From the NCBI RefSeq assembly GCF_002101705.1, contig NZ_LQPC01000031.1, positions 124,001-188,000 on the forward strand: a DNA stretch of 64,000 bases, read 5' to 3'. Positions 44,615-56,475 of this stretch are shown here, in pieces (position 1 is the first letter of the stretch; each line of letters begins with the position of its first letter). This DNA comes from Mycolicibacterium iranicum. GTDB taxonomy: Bacteria > Actinomycetota > Actinomycetes > Mycobacteriales > Mycobacteriaceae. A program made the translations under genes and the position numbers. The notes beneath the pieces were generated by a model. The model worked only from the letters and a program-made list of their open reading frames with translations. It searched no databases and was not told the DNA's origin.

Positions 44615-47600
44615 CGATCGCGACCCGCACGCCGTCGCCGATCTCGGTCCCGTCGGCGGGCTCGCCGAACTCGAAGCTGGTCGCGAGGATCTCGCCGGCG
44701 ATCAGCTGCTGATGCGTCTGCGCCCACTGCTGCTGCGGCGCCGGCACCGACATGACGACGGAAATCCGATCGGAGACCTCGAGGCCGGTGGACTTGCGCA
44801 GCTCCTGCAGTTCACGGATGCGGTCTTTGGCCCAGCCTTCGGCTTCCAGCTCCGGGGTGACGGTGCCGTCGAGCACCACCAGGCCTGCGCCGTCTCCCAG
44901 CGCCGCGGTGAATTCCGGATCGGCTGCCACCAGCCGCGAGCTGTACTCCTCGGGCTGCAACACCGCGGGACCCGCGGTCAGCGTGCCGTCGGAATTGACG
45001 ACCGCCTCACCCGCCTTGACGGCCTTGATGGCGGCCTGGACGTCCTTGCCGATGCGCGGGCCCGCGACGCGGGCGTTGACGGTGAGCTCGAACTTCCCGT
45101 GTGCGGCGATGTCGTCGGTGAGTTCGACCGCCTTGACGTTGAGCTCATCGGCGATCAGATCCCGGTAGGGCTCAAGCCGGCTCGGATTCACTGATTTATC
45201 CAGGGCGACAGTCAGTTTCAGCAGCGGCAGGCGCACACGCAGCTTCTTGGCCTTGCGCAGCGACGAGCCCGTGGAGGCGACCTCGCGCACCAGGTCCATG
45301 TCCGCGACCAGCTGCGGATCGGCGGGCAGCGACGCCGCATCGGGCCAGTCGGTCAGATGCACCGACCGCTCCCCAGTGAGGTCCCGCCAGATGCGCTCGG
45401 TGGCCAACGGCAGTAGCGGCGCCGCCAGCCGGCAGGTCACCTCCAGCACCGTGTGGAGGGTGTCGATGGCGTCGGCGTCCTCCTCCCAGAACCGCGAACG
45501 CGACCGGCGCACATACCAATTCGTCAGCGCCTCGGTGAACTGCCGCAGGTGATCGCAGGCACCCGAGATGTCGCACACGTCCAGCGACGCCGTCAGGTCG
45601 TCGCGCAGGACGGCCAGCTTGGCCAGAATGTAGCGGTCGAGGACGTTGGACGAATCGGTGCGCCACGTACCCTTCTGCGGCGCATACAGCGCGAGGAACG
45701 TGTAGGCGTTCCACAGGGGAAGCAGTACCTGCCGGACGCCTTCACGGATCCCCTGCTCGGTCACGATCAGGTTGCCGCCGCGCAGGATCGGCGAGGCCAT
45801 CAAGAACCACCGCATCGCGTCGGACCCGTCGCGGTCGAACACCTCCGAGACGTCGGGGTAGTTGCGCAGCGACTTGCTCATCTTCTGGCCGTCGTTGCCC
45901 AGCACGATGCCGTGTGCCACGCAGGTGCGGAACGCCGGCCGGTCGAACAGCGCCGTCGCCAGGATGTGCAGCGTGTAGAACCAGCCCCGGGTCTGGCCGA
46001 TGTACTCGACGATGAAGTCACCCGGAAAGTGCGCGGGTTCGTCCTCGGTGCCCGTGAACCATTGCTCGTTCTCGAACGGATAATGCACCTGCCCGTAGGG
46101 CATCGAGCCGGAGTCGAACCACACGTCGAGCACGTCTTCGATGCGGCGCATCGTGGACCTGCCGGTCGGATCGTCCGGATTGGGGCGGGTCAGCTCGTCG
46201 ATGTAGGGCCGGTGCAGGTTGTCGGGCCGGACACCGAAATCTCGTTCGAGTTCGTCGAGGCTGCCGTAGACGTCGATTCTCGGGTAGGCGGGATCGTCGG
46301 ACTTCCACACCGGAATGGGCGTGCCCCAGTACCGATTCCGCGAGATCGACCAATCGCGTGCGCCCTGCAGCCATTTGCCGAACTGACCGTCCTTGACGTG
46401 CTCGGGATACCAGGTGATCTCCTGGTTGAGTTCGACCATGCGATCGCGGAACTGGCTGACCTTGATGAACCACGATGAGACCGCGCGGTAGATCAACGGG
46501 TTGCGGCACCGCCAGCAGTGCGGATAGGTGTGCTCGTAGGTGTCGTGGCGCAGCAGCACCGCACCGTTGACCCCGGCAGCCCCGGTGCCGTTCTTGAGGT
46601 CGCGGATGATCTGCGGGTTCGCGTCGAAGACGTGCTGGCCTGCATAGTCGGGCACTGTGGAATCGAAGCGGCCCTTGGCATCGACCGGCGTTACGGCGTC
46701 GATGCCGCCCGCCTGCGAGGTCGCCATGTCGTCCTCGCCGTAAGCCGGCGCCATGTGGACCAGGCCGGTGCCTTCCTCGGTGCTGACGAACTCGCCGGGC
46801 AGGACCCGAAAGGCGTTCGGAGAGTCCATGAAATACGGGAACGGCGGCGCGTATCGGACGTCGAGAAGGTCGCGGCCGGTGTATGTGGCCAGCACTGACG
46901 GCTCCTCACCGAGCTCACGCGCATACGCTCCCAACCGCGCTTCGGCGAGCACGAACCGCTTGCCGCCGGATTCCACCACGACGTAGGTCACGTCGGGGTT
47001 GACGGCGACGGCCTGGTTGGACGGCAGCGTCCACGGCGTCGTGGTCCAGATCAGGAGATACGCACCTTCGAGCGGATCGCCGGCATCCCCCTCTACGCGG
47101 AAGCCGACGGTGAGGGCGGGATCCTGGCGGTTCTGATAGACGTCGTCGTCCATCCGGAGCTCGTGGCTCGACAGCGGGGTCTCGTCGTTCCAGCAGTAGG
47201 GCAGCACGCGGTTGCCCTCATAGGCCAGGCCCTTGTCCCACAGCTGCTTGAAGACCCAGATCACCGACTCCATGAAACCGATGTCGAGGGTCTTGTAGTC
47301 GTTGTCGAAGTCGACCCAGCGAGCCTGCCGGGTGACGTAGTCACGCCACTCGCCGGTGTACTTGAGAACCGAGTCGCGGCACGCGTCGTTGAACTTTTCG
47401 ATGCCCATTTGTTCGATCTGGGCTTTGTCGGTGATGCCGAGCTGGCGCTGCACCTCCAGTTCGGCGGGCAGCCCGTGCGTGTCCCAGCCGAAGCGCCGCT
47501 CCACCTTGTATCCGCGCATGGTCCGGTACCGCGGAACGATGTCCTTGACGTAGCCCGTCAACAGATGCCCGTAGTGCGGCAGACCGTTGGCGAACGGCGG

Positions 47601-47747
47601 CCCGTCGTAGAAGACGTACTCGGGGGCGCCCTCGCGCTGCTGGATGCTGGAACGGAAGGTGTCGTCGCTGTCCCAAAACTTGAGCACCTCGGCTTCCAGC
47701 TCCGGAAACTTCGGCGCGCCGGAAGCGGGCTTGGGATATGCGGTCAC
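44604..47747 (-). CDS. ileS: Isoleucyl-tRNA synthetase
   Basis: Class I synthetase, 1047 residues. HIGH motif [14 protein letters not shown] near residue 50, KMSKS motif [15 protein letters not shown], a large CP1 editing insert ([51 protein letters not shown]) and a long C-terminal tRNA-binding region. Length and motif wording fit the eukaryote-like class known from mycobacteria, which is naturally mupirocin-tolerant. GTG 47747 with GGAG nine bases upstream; the frame is open into the T-box leader but only as noise. Controlled by the T-box upstream. Confidence 0.96.
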   Translation of the reverse strand: MTAYPKPASGAPKFPELEAEVLKFWDSDDTFRSSIQQREGAPEYVFYDGPPFANGLPHYGHLLTGYVKDIVPRYRTMRGYKVERRFGWDTHGLPAELEVQRQLGITDKAQIEQMGIEKFNDACRDSVLKYTGEWRDYVTRQARWVDFDNDYKTLDIGFMESVIWVFKQLWDKGLAYEGNRVLPYCWNDETPLSSHELRMDDDVYQNRQDPALTVGFRVEGDAGDPLEGAYLLIWTTTPWTLPSNQAVAVNPDVTYVVVESGGKRFVLAEARLGAYARELGEEPSVLATYTGRDLLDVRYAPPFPYFMDSPNAFRVLPGEFVSTEEGTGLVHMAPAYGEDDMATSQAGGIDAVTPVDAKGRFDSTVPDYAGQHVFDANPQIIRDLKNGTGAAGVNGAVLLRHDTYEHTYPHCWRCRNPLIYRAVSSWFIKVSQFRDRMVELNQEITWYPEHVKDGQFGKWLQGARDWSISRNRYWGTPIPVWKSDDPAYPRIDVYGSLDELERDFGVRPDNLHRPYIDELTRPNPDDPTGRSTMRRIEDVLDVWFDSGSMPYGQVHYPFENEQWFTGTEDEPAHFPGDFIVEYIGQTRGWFYTLHILATALFDRPAFRTCVAHGIVLGNDGQKMSKSLRNYPDVSEVFDRDGSDAMRWFLMASPILRGGNLIVTEQGIREGVRQVLLPLWNAYTFLALYAPQKGTWRTDSSNVLDRYILAKLAVLRDDLTASLDVCDISGACDHLRQFTEALTNWYVRRSRSRFWEEDADAIDTLHTVLEVTCRLAAPLLPLATERIWRDLTGERSVHLTDWPDAASLPADPQLVADMDLVREVASTGSSLRKAKKLRVRLPLLKLTVALDKSVNPSRLEPYRDLIADELNVKAVELTDDIAAHGKFELTVNARVAGPRIGKDVQAAIKAVKAGEAVVNSDGTLTAGPAVLQPEEYSSRLVAADPEFTAALGDGAGLVVLDGTVTPELEAEGWAKDRIRELQELRKSTGLEVSDRISVVMSVPAPQQQWAQTHQQLIAGEILATSFEFGEPADGTEIGDGVRVAIAKA

Positions 47748-47966
47748 GTGCTGGGTCTCCTGTGCCGTACGTCGAGTCAAGGCACGGGGACGAACGTCGC
47801 GCCGGTGCGCGAGCGCCGCGGTACCACCCCGCTTGCGCACGTCGAACGTGCGCCGCTCAAGTCAGGGCGATGACGAGCCCAACCGTTCGGTTCTACTGGG
47901 CGCGAGCGTTTCGCTCGCAGCTGTTCTTCCGAAGGCTCCCCGGTGATAGCCGGATCGACACCGTTG
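47748..47966 (-). ncRNA. T-box riboswitch leader of ileS (tRNA-Ile sensing)
   Basis: Minus-strand GGGGTGGTACCGCGG (47830-47816) is the T-box core that pairs with uncharged tRNA CCA. The 5' part carries GGCTATCACCGG with an AUC isoleucine specifier (47947-47945), followed by GGGGAGCCTTCGGAAGAAC, as in the short-stem-I actinobacterial class. Hairpins seen: GCGAGCG-AAA-CGCTCGC (47918-47902), an AACCGTTCGGTT palindrome (47881-47892) and an 8-bp stem at 47853-47835. No U-rich terminator follows; the ileS GGAG lies near GTGCC/GGCAC arms, so control is probably translational. Confidence 0.92.
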
Positions 47967-47972
47967 GACGAG

Positions 47973-47978
47973 AGTCTA
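47973..47978 (-). promoter_or_regulatory. Candidate -10 box of the ileS leader
   Basis: Minus-strand TAGACT placed so that transcription would start near 47966, just upstream of stem I of the T-box. No good -35 is visible; that region would lie in the 3' end of the upstream gene. Confidence 0.5.
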
Positions 47979-47998
47979 GCCGCGGGCGCCGCCGTTCA

Positions 47999-48607
47999 TC
48001 ACAGCGGCGCAGCAGCGTCCGAGGTGATCTCGATGACCGCGAGCGGGAACTGCTCGGCCATCTCTTCGATGGAATACGCGTCGAAACGCGACGCGTCATA
48101 GAACCAGTCGATCTGCAGCAGGCCGTCCACGCGCTGCGCACGCACTTCGAGCGCGCGGCCGGCGGGCACGTCGGGCAGTTCGGCGGCGACGACATTGAGC
48201 AGCAGCTCCGACTGAGCGCTGGCGCGTCCGGGGGCTGCGGCCAATGCACTGTGAGCGCCCTGCAGCATCTCGGTCGGCCCCATCGGCTGGGCATCCGAAC
48301 AGATCAGGGTCACGGGGTGACTCAACCAGCGATGGCCACCGGTGACGTCCACCGTCACGGTTCCTTCGCCACGGGTGCGGCCCAGGGTGCGACCCAATGC
48401 AGCCAGGAGAATCTCCTCGACCTGCACGCCAAGCCATTCTGCCGCCGCGTCGACTTCCTCGGTCAGTTCGCTCGAAGGCGACGTACCGAACTTCTCTAGT
48501 TGGGCGGGCAGCGTGTCGACCGTGGGGTGATCGAACACATCCAGGGTTACCGGCGCGTTGTGGACAGGCCGTTGTTTGACCTCGTCCGAGATGTATGGAG
48601 CGACCAT
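47999..48607 (-). CDS. Protein resembling the C-terminal half of a condensation domain
   Basis: 202 residues from ATG 48607. EEILLAALGRTLGRTRGEGTVTVDVTGGHRW (about 71-101) and LEVRAQRVDGLLQIDWFYDASRFDAYSIEEMAEQFPLAVIEI (about 155-196) read like the second half of NRPS condensation or PapA-type acyltransferase domains. The N-terminal half with the HHxxxDG active site is absent, so catalysis by this chain alone is unlikely; it may be a regulatory or partner subunit or a relic. TACGGT lies six bases upstream (leaderless) and a palindromic operator behind it. Family call is from pattern only. Confidence 0.65.
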   Translation of the reverse strand: MVAPYISDEVKQRPVHNAPVTLDVFDHPTVDTLPAQLEKFGTSPSSELTEEVDAAAEWLGVQVEEILLAALGRTLGRTRGEGTVTVDVTGGHRWLSHPVTLICSDAQPMGPTEMLQGAHSALAAAPGRASAQSELLLNVVAAELPDVPAGRALEVRAQRVDGLLQIDWFYDASRFDAYSIEEMAEQFPLAVIEITSDAAAPL

Positions 48608-48613
48608 GGACTT

Positions 48614-48619
48614 ACCGTA
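48614..48619 (-). promoter_or_regulatory. -10 box of the half-condensation gene, leaderless layout
   Basis: Minus-strand TACGGT followed by six bases and ATG 48607. The palindrome at 48629-48642 lies in its spacer/-35 region. Confidence 0.5.
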
Positions 48620-48628
48620 CAGCGAATG

Positions 48629-48658
48629 TCCCAAATTTGGGAGAGTGCTCCCAAAACT
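48629..48658. promoter_or_regulatory. Palindromic operator plus half-site
   Basis: TCCCAAATTTGGGA (48629-48642) is a perfect 14-bp palindrome; CTCCCAAAAC (48649-48658) repeats its left arm 20 bases further on. The palindrome sits just upstream of the minus-strand -10 of the half-condensation gene and between it and the divergent HTH gene. The natural candidate ligand is the HTH protein at 48743. Confidence 0.65.
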
Positions 48659-48730
48659 GTGACGGCTATGTCAATTAGGAACGTGTTATCTATTTGCCGG
48701 GAGGGGCTGCCCAAAGCCGGGATCAGGCGT

Positions 48731-48736
48731 TATGGT
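48731..48736 (+). promoter_or_regulatory. -10 box of the HTH gene, leaderless layout
   Basis: TATGGT followed by six bases (GATCAG) and ATG 48743. No Shine-Dalgarno site precedes that ATG, which supports it over upstream in-frame starts. Confidence 0.5.
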
Positions 48737-48742
48737 GATCAG

Positions 48743-49117
48743 ATGCCTCGTACGGACGAGAACGGCAGACAGCTCAAAGCCCTGCTCGACTACCTCCTTG
48801 ACGGAGAGATTGATGCCAAGGACATTTTTGACGCACTTGGCATTTCGAGCAGTACCTATTACCGCCGAATCAAAGAGGCCGACTATCCGAATGCGGAAGA
48901 ACTACGTCTTGTAGCCGACCGGTTCGCACTTAGCTACCCGGATCTTCAGATTCAGTTCGGCTTGATGTCTCGAAGGGAAGTTCTGCAGTACGTAGAGGGG
49001 CTCGGACCGGCACCTCGCGGGGTGGCCACACTGGCTGACACCACGGTAAATACCGCGACGAAGCGCCGGACGAAGCTGTCGGATCTGACACCACGACTGG
49101 ATGCGCCTCCCCTTTAG
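48743..49117 (+). CDS. Small helix-turn-helix regulator
   Basis: 124 residues. An N-terminal helical DNA-binding part is seen in LKALLDYLLDGEIDAKDIFDALGISSSTYYRRIKEADYPNAEELRLVADRFALSYPDLQIQFGL (about 11-74), in which IFDALGISSSTYYRRI is the HTH. The rest (about 85-124) is a Thr/Lys/Arg-rich, probably disordered tail. The frame is open to 48500, but the leaderless -10 fixes the ATG at 48743. Probable regulator of its divergent neighbour and of the following membrane gene. Exact family not identified. Confidence 0.72.
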   Translation: MPRTDENGRQLKALLDYLLDGEIDAKDIFDALGISSSTYYRRIKEADYPNAEELRLVADRFALSYPDLQIQFGLMSRREVLQYVEGLGPAPRGVATLADTTVNTATKRRTKLSDLTPRLDAPPL

Positions 49118-49130
49118 CGGGTTTAGCGCA

Positions 49131-49136
49131 TACAAT
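49131..49136 (+). promoter_or_regulatory. Candidate -10 box for the membrane-protein gene
   Basis: TACAAT, a near-ideal -10, 34 bases before ATG 49171 in the 53-bp gap after the HTH gene. It would give a short leader of about 28 bases; the ribosome site there is weak. Confidence 0.4.
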
Positions 49137-49170
49137 TTGCTGAACCCGTTCCGCCCGAAAGCGACTCCCC

Positions 49171-49905
49171 ATGGCACTGGCTTCACTCATCGTGATCACA
49201 CTCCTGTGTATCGCGTGGAGCCTGTGGATTCGTCGCGTCACCTGGTCGTGCCGCTGGGAGGTGGCCGCCACCCTCAACATCGCACTCCAGGGCGCAGCCG
49301 TGCTGCTGATGTCACCCCTGGCCTCGGAGACTCTCGGCCCGTTCCTGTATTCGCTGACGGGCAAGTGGAACCTCGAGGATTACCTGGGACACGATTGCTA
49401 CATCGTCGCGGCGTCGGCCGTCGTCTACAACGCGCTGGGACGATTGGAACAAGACCACGCGTTGCAGCAACGCTTCCGTCAGCACATCGAGCTGCCAGCA
49501 ACGCTGTGCATCCCGCTTCTCCTCGGCGCTTTCTGGCTCGGTAACGGCGCTTCGATCTACCGCGCCGACTTCTTCGACGTGCCAACCGACCTGTGGCTCA
49601 ACCTGTACTGGCTGATGCTCTGCAGCCTGCTGATCTACCTCTTGGTCTACTGCGCGCGGGCACTGCTCATCCTGCGCACCGATCCGCGGTCGCGCCCCAT
49701 CGCCAACGTCTACCTTTTCGCATGCGCCATGGGCATTCTCGCCTGCGTGGTGCGCCTCATCACCGCATTCGTCCCGACGCTACAAACGGTTCAGGGCAGC
49801 ACGCTCGTGTGGGTTTTCGCCTGTGCCTGCGGAGCGGGTTTCGCGCTCACGTCCGCCCATTCCTGGCGCCTCAAAACGAAGTGGTTCTCGCGCGCGAACA
49901 CCTGA
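49171..49905 (+). CDS. Polytopic membrane protein, 244 aa, unassigned
   Basis: About seven hydrophobic segments: 2-20, 31-51, 75-92, 108-128, 143-168, 181-205 and 213-231. Charged loops include LEQDHALQQRFRQH and RTDPRSRPIAN, and the C-terminus is basic (RLKTKWFSRANT). No transporter signature is visible. It resembles in layout the membrane proteins that sit beside small HTH regulators in actinobacteria, but I cannot name a family with confidence. Same strand as the HTH gene; 61 bp from the convergent serine hydrolase. Confidence 0.72.
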   Translation: MALASLIVITLLCIAWSLWIRRVTWSCRWEVAATLNIALQGAAVLLMSPLASETLGPFLYSLTGKWNLEDYLGHDCYIVAASAVVYNALGRLEQDHALQQRFRQHIELPATLCIPLLLGAFWLGNGASIYRADFFDVPTDLWLNLYWLMLCSLLIYLLVYCARALLILRTDPRSRPIANVYLFACAMGILACVVRLITAFVPTLQTVQGSTLVWVFACACGAGFALTSAHSWRLKTKWFSRANT

Positions 49906-49966
49906 CGACGATCAGAAACCGCACCAGCGGCTCCCCCTGTGCAGGCCCGGCCCGCAGCAACTCAGA

Positions 49967-51220
49967 TCAGACAGCCGTTGCGGTGGTGTCGGCGAACGGT
50001 GCACCGAATTCACGCACCCGCCGATGGCCGTTCTTGCGGGCTTGCGACACCCCCCGCCGGATGAGCGCCGCGGTGGCGACGAAGCCGGCCTGATCGCTGA
50101 CCACCATCGGCGTCAGTAGTCGGTTGTGGACGAAACTGAACGCGAGCCCGGTGTCCGGGTCAGCCCAGCCGAAGGACCCGCCTAGTCCGACATGCCCGAA
50201 GCCTGGCAGCAGACCGGGGATCGGCAGCCCGTGATAACCGAGGTGGAACGACAGCGGCATGACCATGCTGTGATCGAGGCGCAGGCTGCGACGCCCGACG
50301 AGCGCCGCGGCGGTCTCCCGCGACAGATACTGCATGCCGTCGATGCGGCCGCCGTTGGCGATCGCGCCGTACATGCGAGCCAGCGCCCGGGCTGTCGCCA
50401 CACCGTTGGCGGCGGGGATCTCGCCGTCGAGCAAGGGGATGTCGCCCTGGACGAAGGCCTTGACGCCCGGGAAATAAATCGCGCCGAATCCCGCCGAGAA
50501 CGGCAATGCCGCAATGTGCGGTGCGACAAGATTGAAGACCGGGTTCTGCACCCGGGTCTGGGGGCCGATGATGCGCGCCGGCTGAGTCGGCGCCTGCACG
50601 GGCGGACGACCGAGATGAATACCGTCGGTGTTCAGCGGCGCCGCGACTTCGGTGCGGATCAACTCACGCATCCCGATCCCGGTGACCGATCGGGCCAGGC
50701 CTGACAGCAGCCAACCGAACGTGAACGCGTGGTAGGCGGGCTTACCGTGCAACCAGCTCATCGGGGCCGCAGCGAGCCGCTCCTCCATGACGATGTGGTT
50801 CATCAGGTCGGCCTTGGCCACCCCGTTGAGCTGTGACAGCCCCGCCCGGTGCCGCATCAGATCCCGAACGGTGATCTGCGACTTGCCATTGACGCCGAAC
50901 TCGCGCCAGTACTCGGCGACGGGAGCGTCGTAGTCGATCAGCCCGCGGTCGTGGAGCCGGTGGATGACGGTGGCCGCGACACCCTTTGTCGCGGAAAACA
51001 CCATCGGGGCAGTGTCCGCGGTCCAGCGCCGCTTGCCTTTGCGATCCGACCATCCGGTCCACACGTCCACGACGGGCTCACCGTCGAGGTACACAGACAA
51101 CGCGCCACCACCGAACCGGCGGTGCGGGAACATCTGGGCGAATGCGCGTACCGCGCACGTGAAGTTGGGATCGGCTTCGCCGTTCACGCCGCGCGGTAGG
51201 TCACCTTTGACGCCCGTCAC
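49967..51220 (-). CDS. lipL: Beta-lactamase-fold serine hydrolase/esterase (LipL-like)
   Basis: 417 residues, class C beta-lactamase/esterase family, homologue of Rv1497. The nucleophile is in MVFSATKGVAATVIHRL (SxxK), the second motif YHAFTFGWL holds the tyrosine, and HVGLGGSFGWADP near the C-terminus fits the KTG-equivalent HxG-type block. No signal peptide is evident. It lies 51 bp downstream of meaB on the same strand and may be co-transcribed with the mutAB group. Substrate unknown. Confidence 0.87.
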   Translation of the reverse strand: MTGVKGDLPRGVNGEADPNFTCAVRAFAQMFPHRRFGGGALSVYLDGEPVVDVWTGWSDRKGKRRWTADTAPMVFSATKGVAATVIHRLHDRGLIDYDAPVAEYWREFGVNGKSQITVRDLMRHRAGLSQLNGVAKADLMNHIVMEERLAAAPMSWLHGKPAYHAFTFGWLLSGLARSVTGIGMRELIRTEVAAPLNTDGIHLGRPPVQAPTQPARIIGPQTRVQNPVFNLVAPHIAALPFSAGFGAIYFPGVKAFVQGDIPLLDGEIPAANGVATARALARMYGAIANGGRIDGMQYLSRETAAALVGRRSLRLDHSMVMPLSFHLGYHGLPIPGLLPGFGHVGLGGSFGWADPDTGLAFSFVHNRLLTPMVVSDQAGFVATAALIRRGVSQARKNGHRRVREFGAPFADTTATAV

Positions 51221-51271
51221 AAGATGAATTTACCTCGCGGTGCGGCAAACGATCTCGGAGTTACCAATTTG

Positions 51272-52247
51272 TTAGCCGCCGGCCTTCGGCGGCTGTTCGA
51301 CGGCGTCGAGTATCCGTTGCGCAGCAAGCGCAGGCGTCAGCTCACCGTCGCGCACCTGGCGCTCGACGTCACTGCGGATCGCCCGGACGCCCGGGCTGGA
51401 CAGCACTCGGTCCAGCACGGTGTCCCGAACCATCGACCAGGTCCATTCCACCTGCTGGGTGCGCCTCCTGGCCTCGAACTCGCCGGCCTCCGTCAGCACC
51501 GCCCGGTGTTTGAGCACCGTGTCCCACAGCTCCGAAAGACCCGTACCCGTGAGCGCACTCATCGTGAGAACCGGTGGGCGCCAGAGCGTTTCACGTGGAT
51601 AGATAAGACGGATGGCGCCGGCGAGTTCTCGCGCGGCCGATTTCGCCTCGACGGCGTGCTCGCCGTCGGCCTTGTTGACGACCACGATGTCGGCCAGTTC
51701 AAGAACACCCTTCTTGATGCCCTGCAGCTGATCACCGGTGCGAGCCAAGGTCAGGAACACGAACGTGTCGACCATGTTGGCAACGGTCACCTCGGACTGG
51801 CCGACCCCGACCGTCTCGACCAGCACCACGTCGTAGCCTGCGGCTTCCAGCAACACGATCGTCTCGCGCGTCGCCTTCGCGACCCCGCCCAGGGTTCCCG
51901 AGGTCGGTGACGGCCGGATGTAGGCGTCGGGGTGCACCGCGAGTTTGGCCATCCGAGTCTTGTCGCCGAGGATCGAGCCGCCGGTCCTCGTCGAAGACGG
52001 GTCGACGGCGAGCACCGCCACCCGGTGACCCTGCTCGATCAGATGGAGCCCGAGCGCCTCGATCGTCGTCGACTTCCCCACCCCGGGGACCCCGGTGATG
52101 CCGACGTGCATGGCCGACCCGGCCTCCGGCATGAGCTCAAGCAGCAGCTCTTGAGCTCGCTCCCGGTGATCCGGACGCGTCGACTCGACGAGCGTGATCG
52201 CTCTCGCGAGTGCCGAGCGGTCACCGCTGCGGATCGCCTCGGCCAGT

Positions 52248-52261
<14 letters not shown>
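51272..52261 (-). CDS. meaB: Methylmalonyl-CoA mutase GTPase chaperone
   Basis: G3E GTPase of 329 residues that loads and protects adenosylcobalamin in methylmalonyl-CoA mutase. Walker A is [52 protein letters not shown] and VVNKADG follow in order; the C-terminal helical dimerisation arm is present. Its first 14 bases overlap the end of mutB, a normal position for this partner. Confidence 0.95.
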
Positions 52262-54506
<2,245 letters not shown>

Positions 54507-54507
54507 G

Positions 54508-56376
54508 TCATGCCCCCAATCGCGTCAGCAGATCTGACAAAGTCTGCACCGCATCGATTTTCGCGGTCACATGGCCGTCGGGTTTCGACGGCGCATCGGC
54601 GACCGCCTTCTCGGGGCCGGCGAGAAGGACGTATTTCACGCCTGCGGCCTTAGCGGCGTCGATCGCGGCCGAGGCCTCATCCGCGTAACGCTTGTCGGTG
54701 CCGCATACGACAGCCACCTCGGTGACCCCCGCCTCGGCGACCGCGGCACCGATTCCCGATGCCTCGAGGGGGCCCGGGTTGACGGCCTCGATACCGCCGG
54801 ACGCCATCAGGTTCGAGGTGAACGTGGTGCGGATGTTGTGCTCGGCAAGGGGTCCCAGCGGCAGCAACAGCGCCTTCGGGCGTGCGCCGTGTTTCTCCAG
54901 ATATTCGTCGGAGCGGTTGCGCAGCGCTTCGAAGTCCGCGCCGTAACGTCGCACCGACGGCAGCGGACTTCCCTGCGGCAGAGGCACTTCCGAGAGATTC
55001 GGGAATTCGTTGACTCCGGTCACCGCAGTCCTGCGGTGCGCGATGTCGTCGGCCCGGCGCTGTGCGACCTCGGCGATCTGAGTGCCGATGTGCTCTCGTG
55101 CCGCCTCGAACCCACCCCTGGCTTCGATGTCCTGGAAGTGTGCCCAGGCCTGCTCGGCGAGCTCCCGGGTGAGGTCCTCCACGAACCAGGAACCGCCCGC
55201 GGGGTCCAGGACGCGGCCGATGTGCGACTCCTCCAGGAGAAGCAGCTGCGTGTTGCGGGCGATCCGGCGCGAGAAGCTGCGCGCAGTGCCGGGGAATCCG
55301 CCGTCGATCGCGACATCGAACGGATGCACCTGCACGATGTCGGCGCCACCGACGCCGGCCGCGAAGGCCGCCACGGTGGTGCGCAGCATGTTCACCCACG
55401 GATCGCGCTGGGACATCATCGGCAGCGACGTGGTCGCGATAACGGTTGCGGCACCGGAGTCGGGATCGCCGACCACCTCGGCCACTCTGGCCCAGAGTTG
55501 ACGTGCGGCACGTAGTTTCGCGATGGACTGGAATTGGTCATCGTCAACGGCGAACCGGAAACTGATCAGGCCGAGCGCCGCGGAGGTGCTGAGCCCGGCG
55601 TCGACAAGATGCCTGAGGTAGGCCACGCCCGCCGCGACGGCAGCCCCCAGCTCCCAGGTCGCGTTGGCACCGAGATTGTGGAATGTGGGCCCGTCGACGG
55701 TGATCATCCGCACGTGCCCGTCGAATCCGAGAACCTGCTCCGCCCGTCCGACGACCTCCTCGAGACACGGCGCGGCGCGCCCGGCGAGCGGCGCGGTGAG
55801 CGGGTCCGCCGCGAGATCCACCGACAGCCGCGATCGCTGGTCGTCGTCGAGTCCCGCCAGCATGGCGAGCAGCTCCTCGAGCGTCGCGCCGTATGCCGCG
55901 CCATCGGTGTGCATCACGAGGGGCACCAGGTCGAGGTAGACACCGTCAAGGAGCGCAGGCAGCTCCGACGGCGCCACTGCGCCCTCGCCGATCCGCAGCA
56001 CCAACGCGCTGATGCCTTCGGTGAGCCCGACCAGGATGGCGCCATTCGCCTCTGCCGCCGCAGACCCGTCTGCGGGGTAGACCTCGGCCACCTTCCAGCC
56101 GGCTTTGACGTCGCGCAGTGCGTCGCCGCCACGCACGAAGGGCCAACGGCCCGGCAGCGCGGGTTCGGTGAGATCGTCCCGGCTCGTGTAGAGCGGCCGG
56201 ATGGGGAAACCGTCGTACGTCGGCGAGTCGAGCAGACGCTCAGGCTCGGTGCCCAGCTCGGCGGGGTCCTTCTTCGTTGTCTTCGCCAGCACGCCCGCCA
56301 CGGCGGAGCGCCATCGGTCCAGATCGGAGTCGACTACACCTGCGGCAGCGCCGTCGCTGGGTTTCTGCACAGCCAT
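54508..56376 (-). CDS. mutA: Methylmalonyl-CoA mutase small subunit
   Basis: 622 residues, the non-catalytic partner of MutB. It shares the barrel outline ([48 protein letters not shown]) and a degenerate C-terminal domain that lacks the DxHxxG cobalamin motif, as usual for small subunits. First gene of the mutA-mutB-meaB chain. No TANNNT with leaderless spacing was found before its ATG. Confidence 0.96.
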   Translation of the reverse strand: MAVQKPSDGAAAGVVDSDLDRWRSAVAGVLAKTTKKDPAELGTEPERLLDSPTYDGFPIRPLYTSRDDLTEPALPGRWPFVRGGDALRDVKAGWKVAEVYPADGSAAAEANGAILVGLTEGISALVLRIGEGAVAPSELPALLDGVYLDLVPLVMHTDGAAYGATLEELLAMLAGLDDDQRSRLSVDLAADPLTAPLAGRAAPCLEEVVGRAEQVLGFDGHVRMITVDGPTFHNLGANATWELGAAVAAGVAYLRHLVDAGLSTSAALGLISFRFAVDDDQFQSIAKLRAARQLWARVAEVVGDPDSGAATVIATTSLPMMSQRDPWVNMLRTTVAAFAAGVGGADIVQVHPFDVAIDGGFPGTARSFSRRIARNTQLLLLEESHIGRVLDPAGGSWFVEDLTRELAEQAWAHFQDIEARGGFEAAREHIGTQIAEVAQRRADDIAHRRTAVTGVNEFPNLSEVPLPQGSPLPSVRRYGADFEALRNRSDEYLEKHGARPKALLLPLGPLAEHNIRTTFTSNLMASGGIEAVNPGPLEASGIGAAVAEAGVTEVAVVCGTDKRYADEASAAIDAAKAAGVKYVLLAGPEKAVADAPSKPDGHVTAKIDAVQTLSDLLTRLGA

Positions 56377-56475
56377 CAGGCTAAATGATGAGGCTCACAT
56401 CAGCGTGCGCCGGTGTGCAGATTCCACACTGCGCCAACGGGGTGGGTTTGCTCCCGGCCCGTATTGTCAGTAACC

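Noticed and set aside
45453..46478. 341-codon plus-strand frame opposite ileS
   Set aside because: Antisense shadow; the minus strand encodes clear IleS motifs throughout.
56400..56470. GTGTG...CACAC short inverted repeat before the VTT gene as an operator
   Set aside because: Five-base arms with a 7-base spacer are expected by chance here, and it does not align with the candidate -10.
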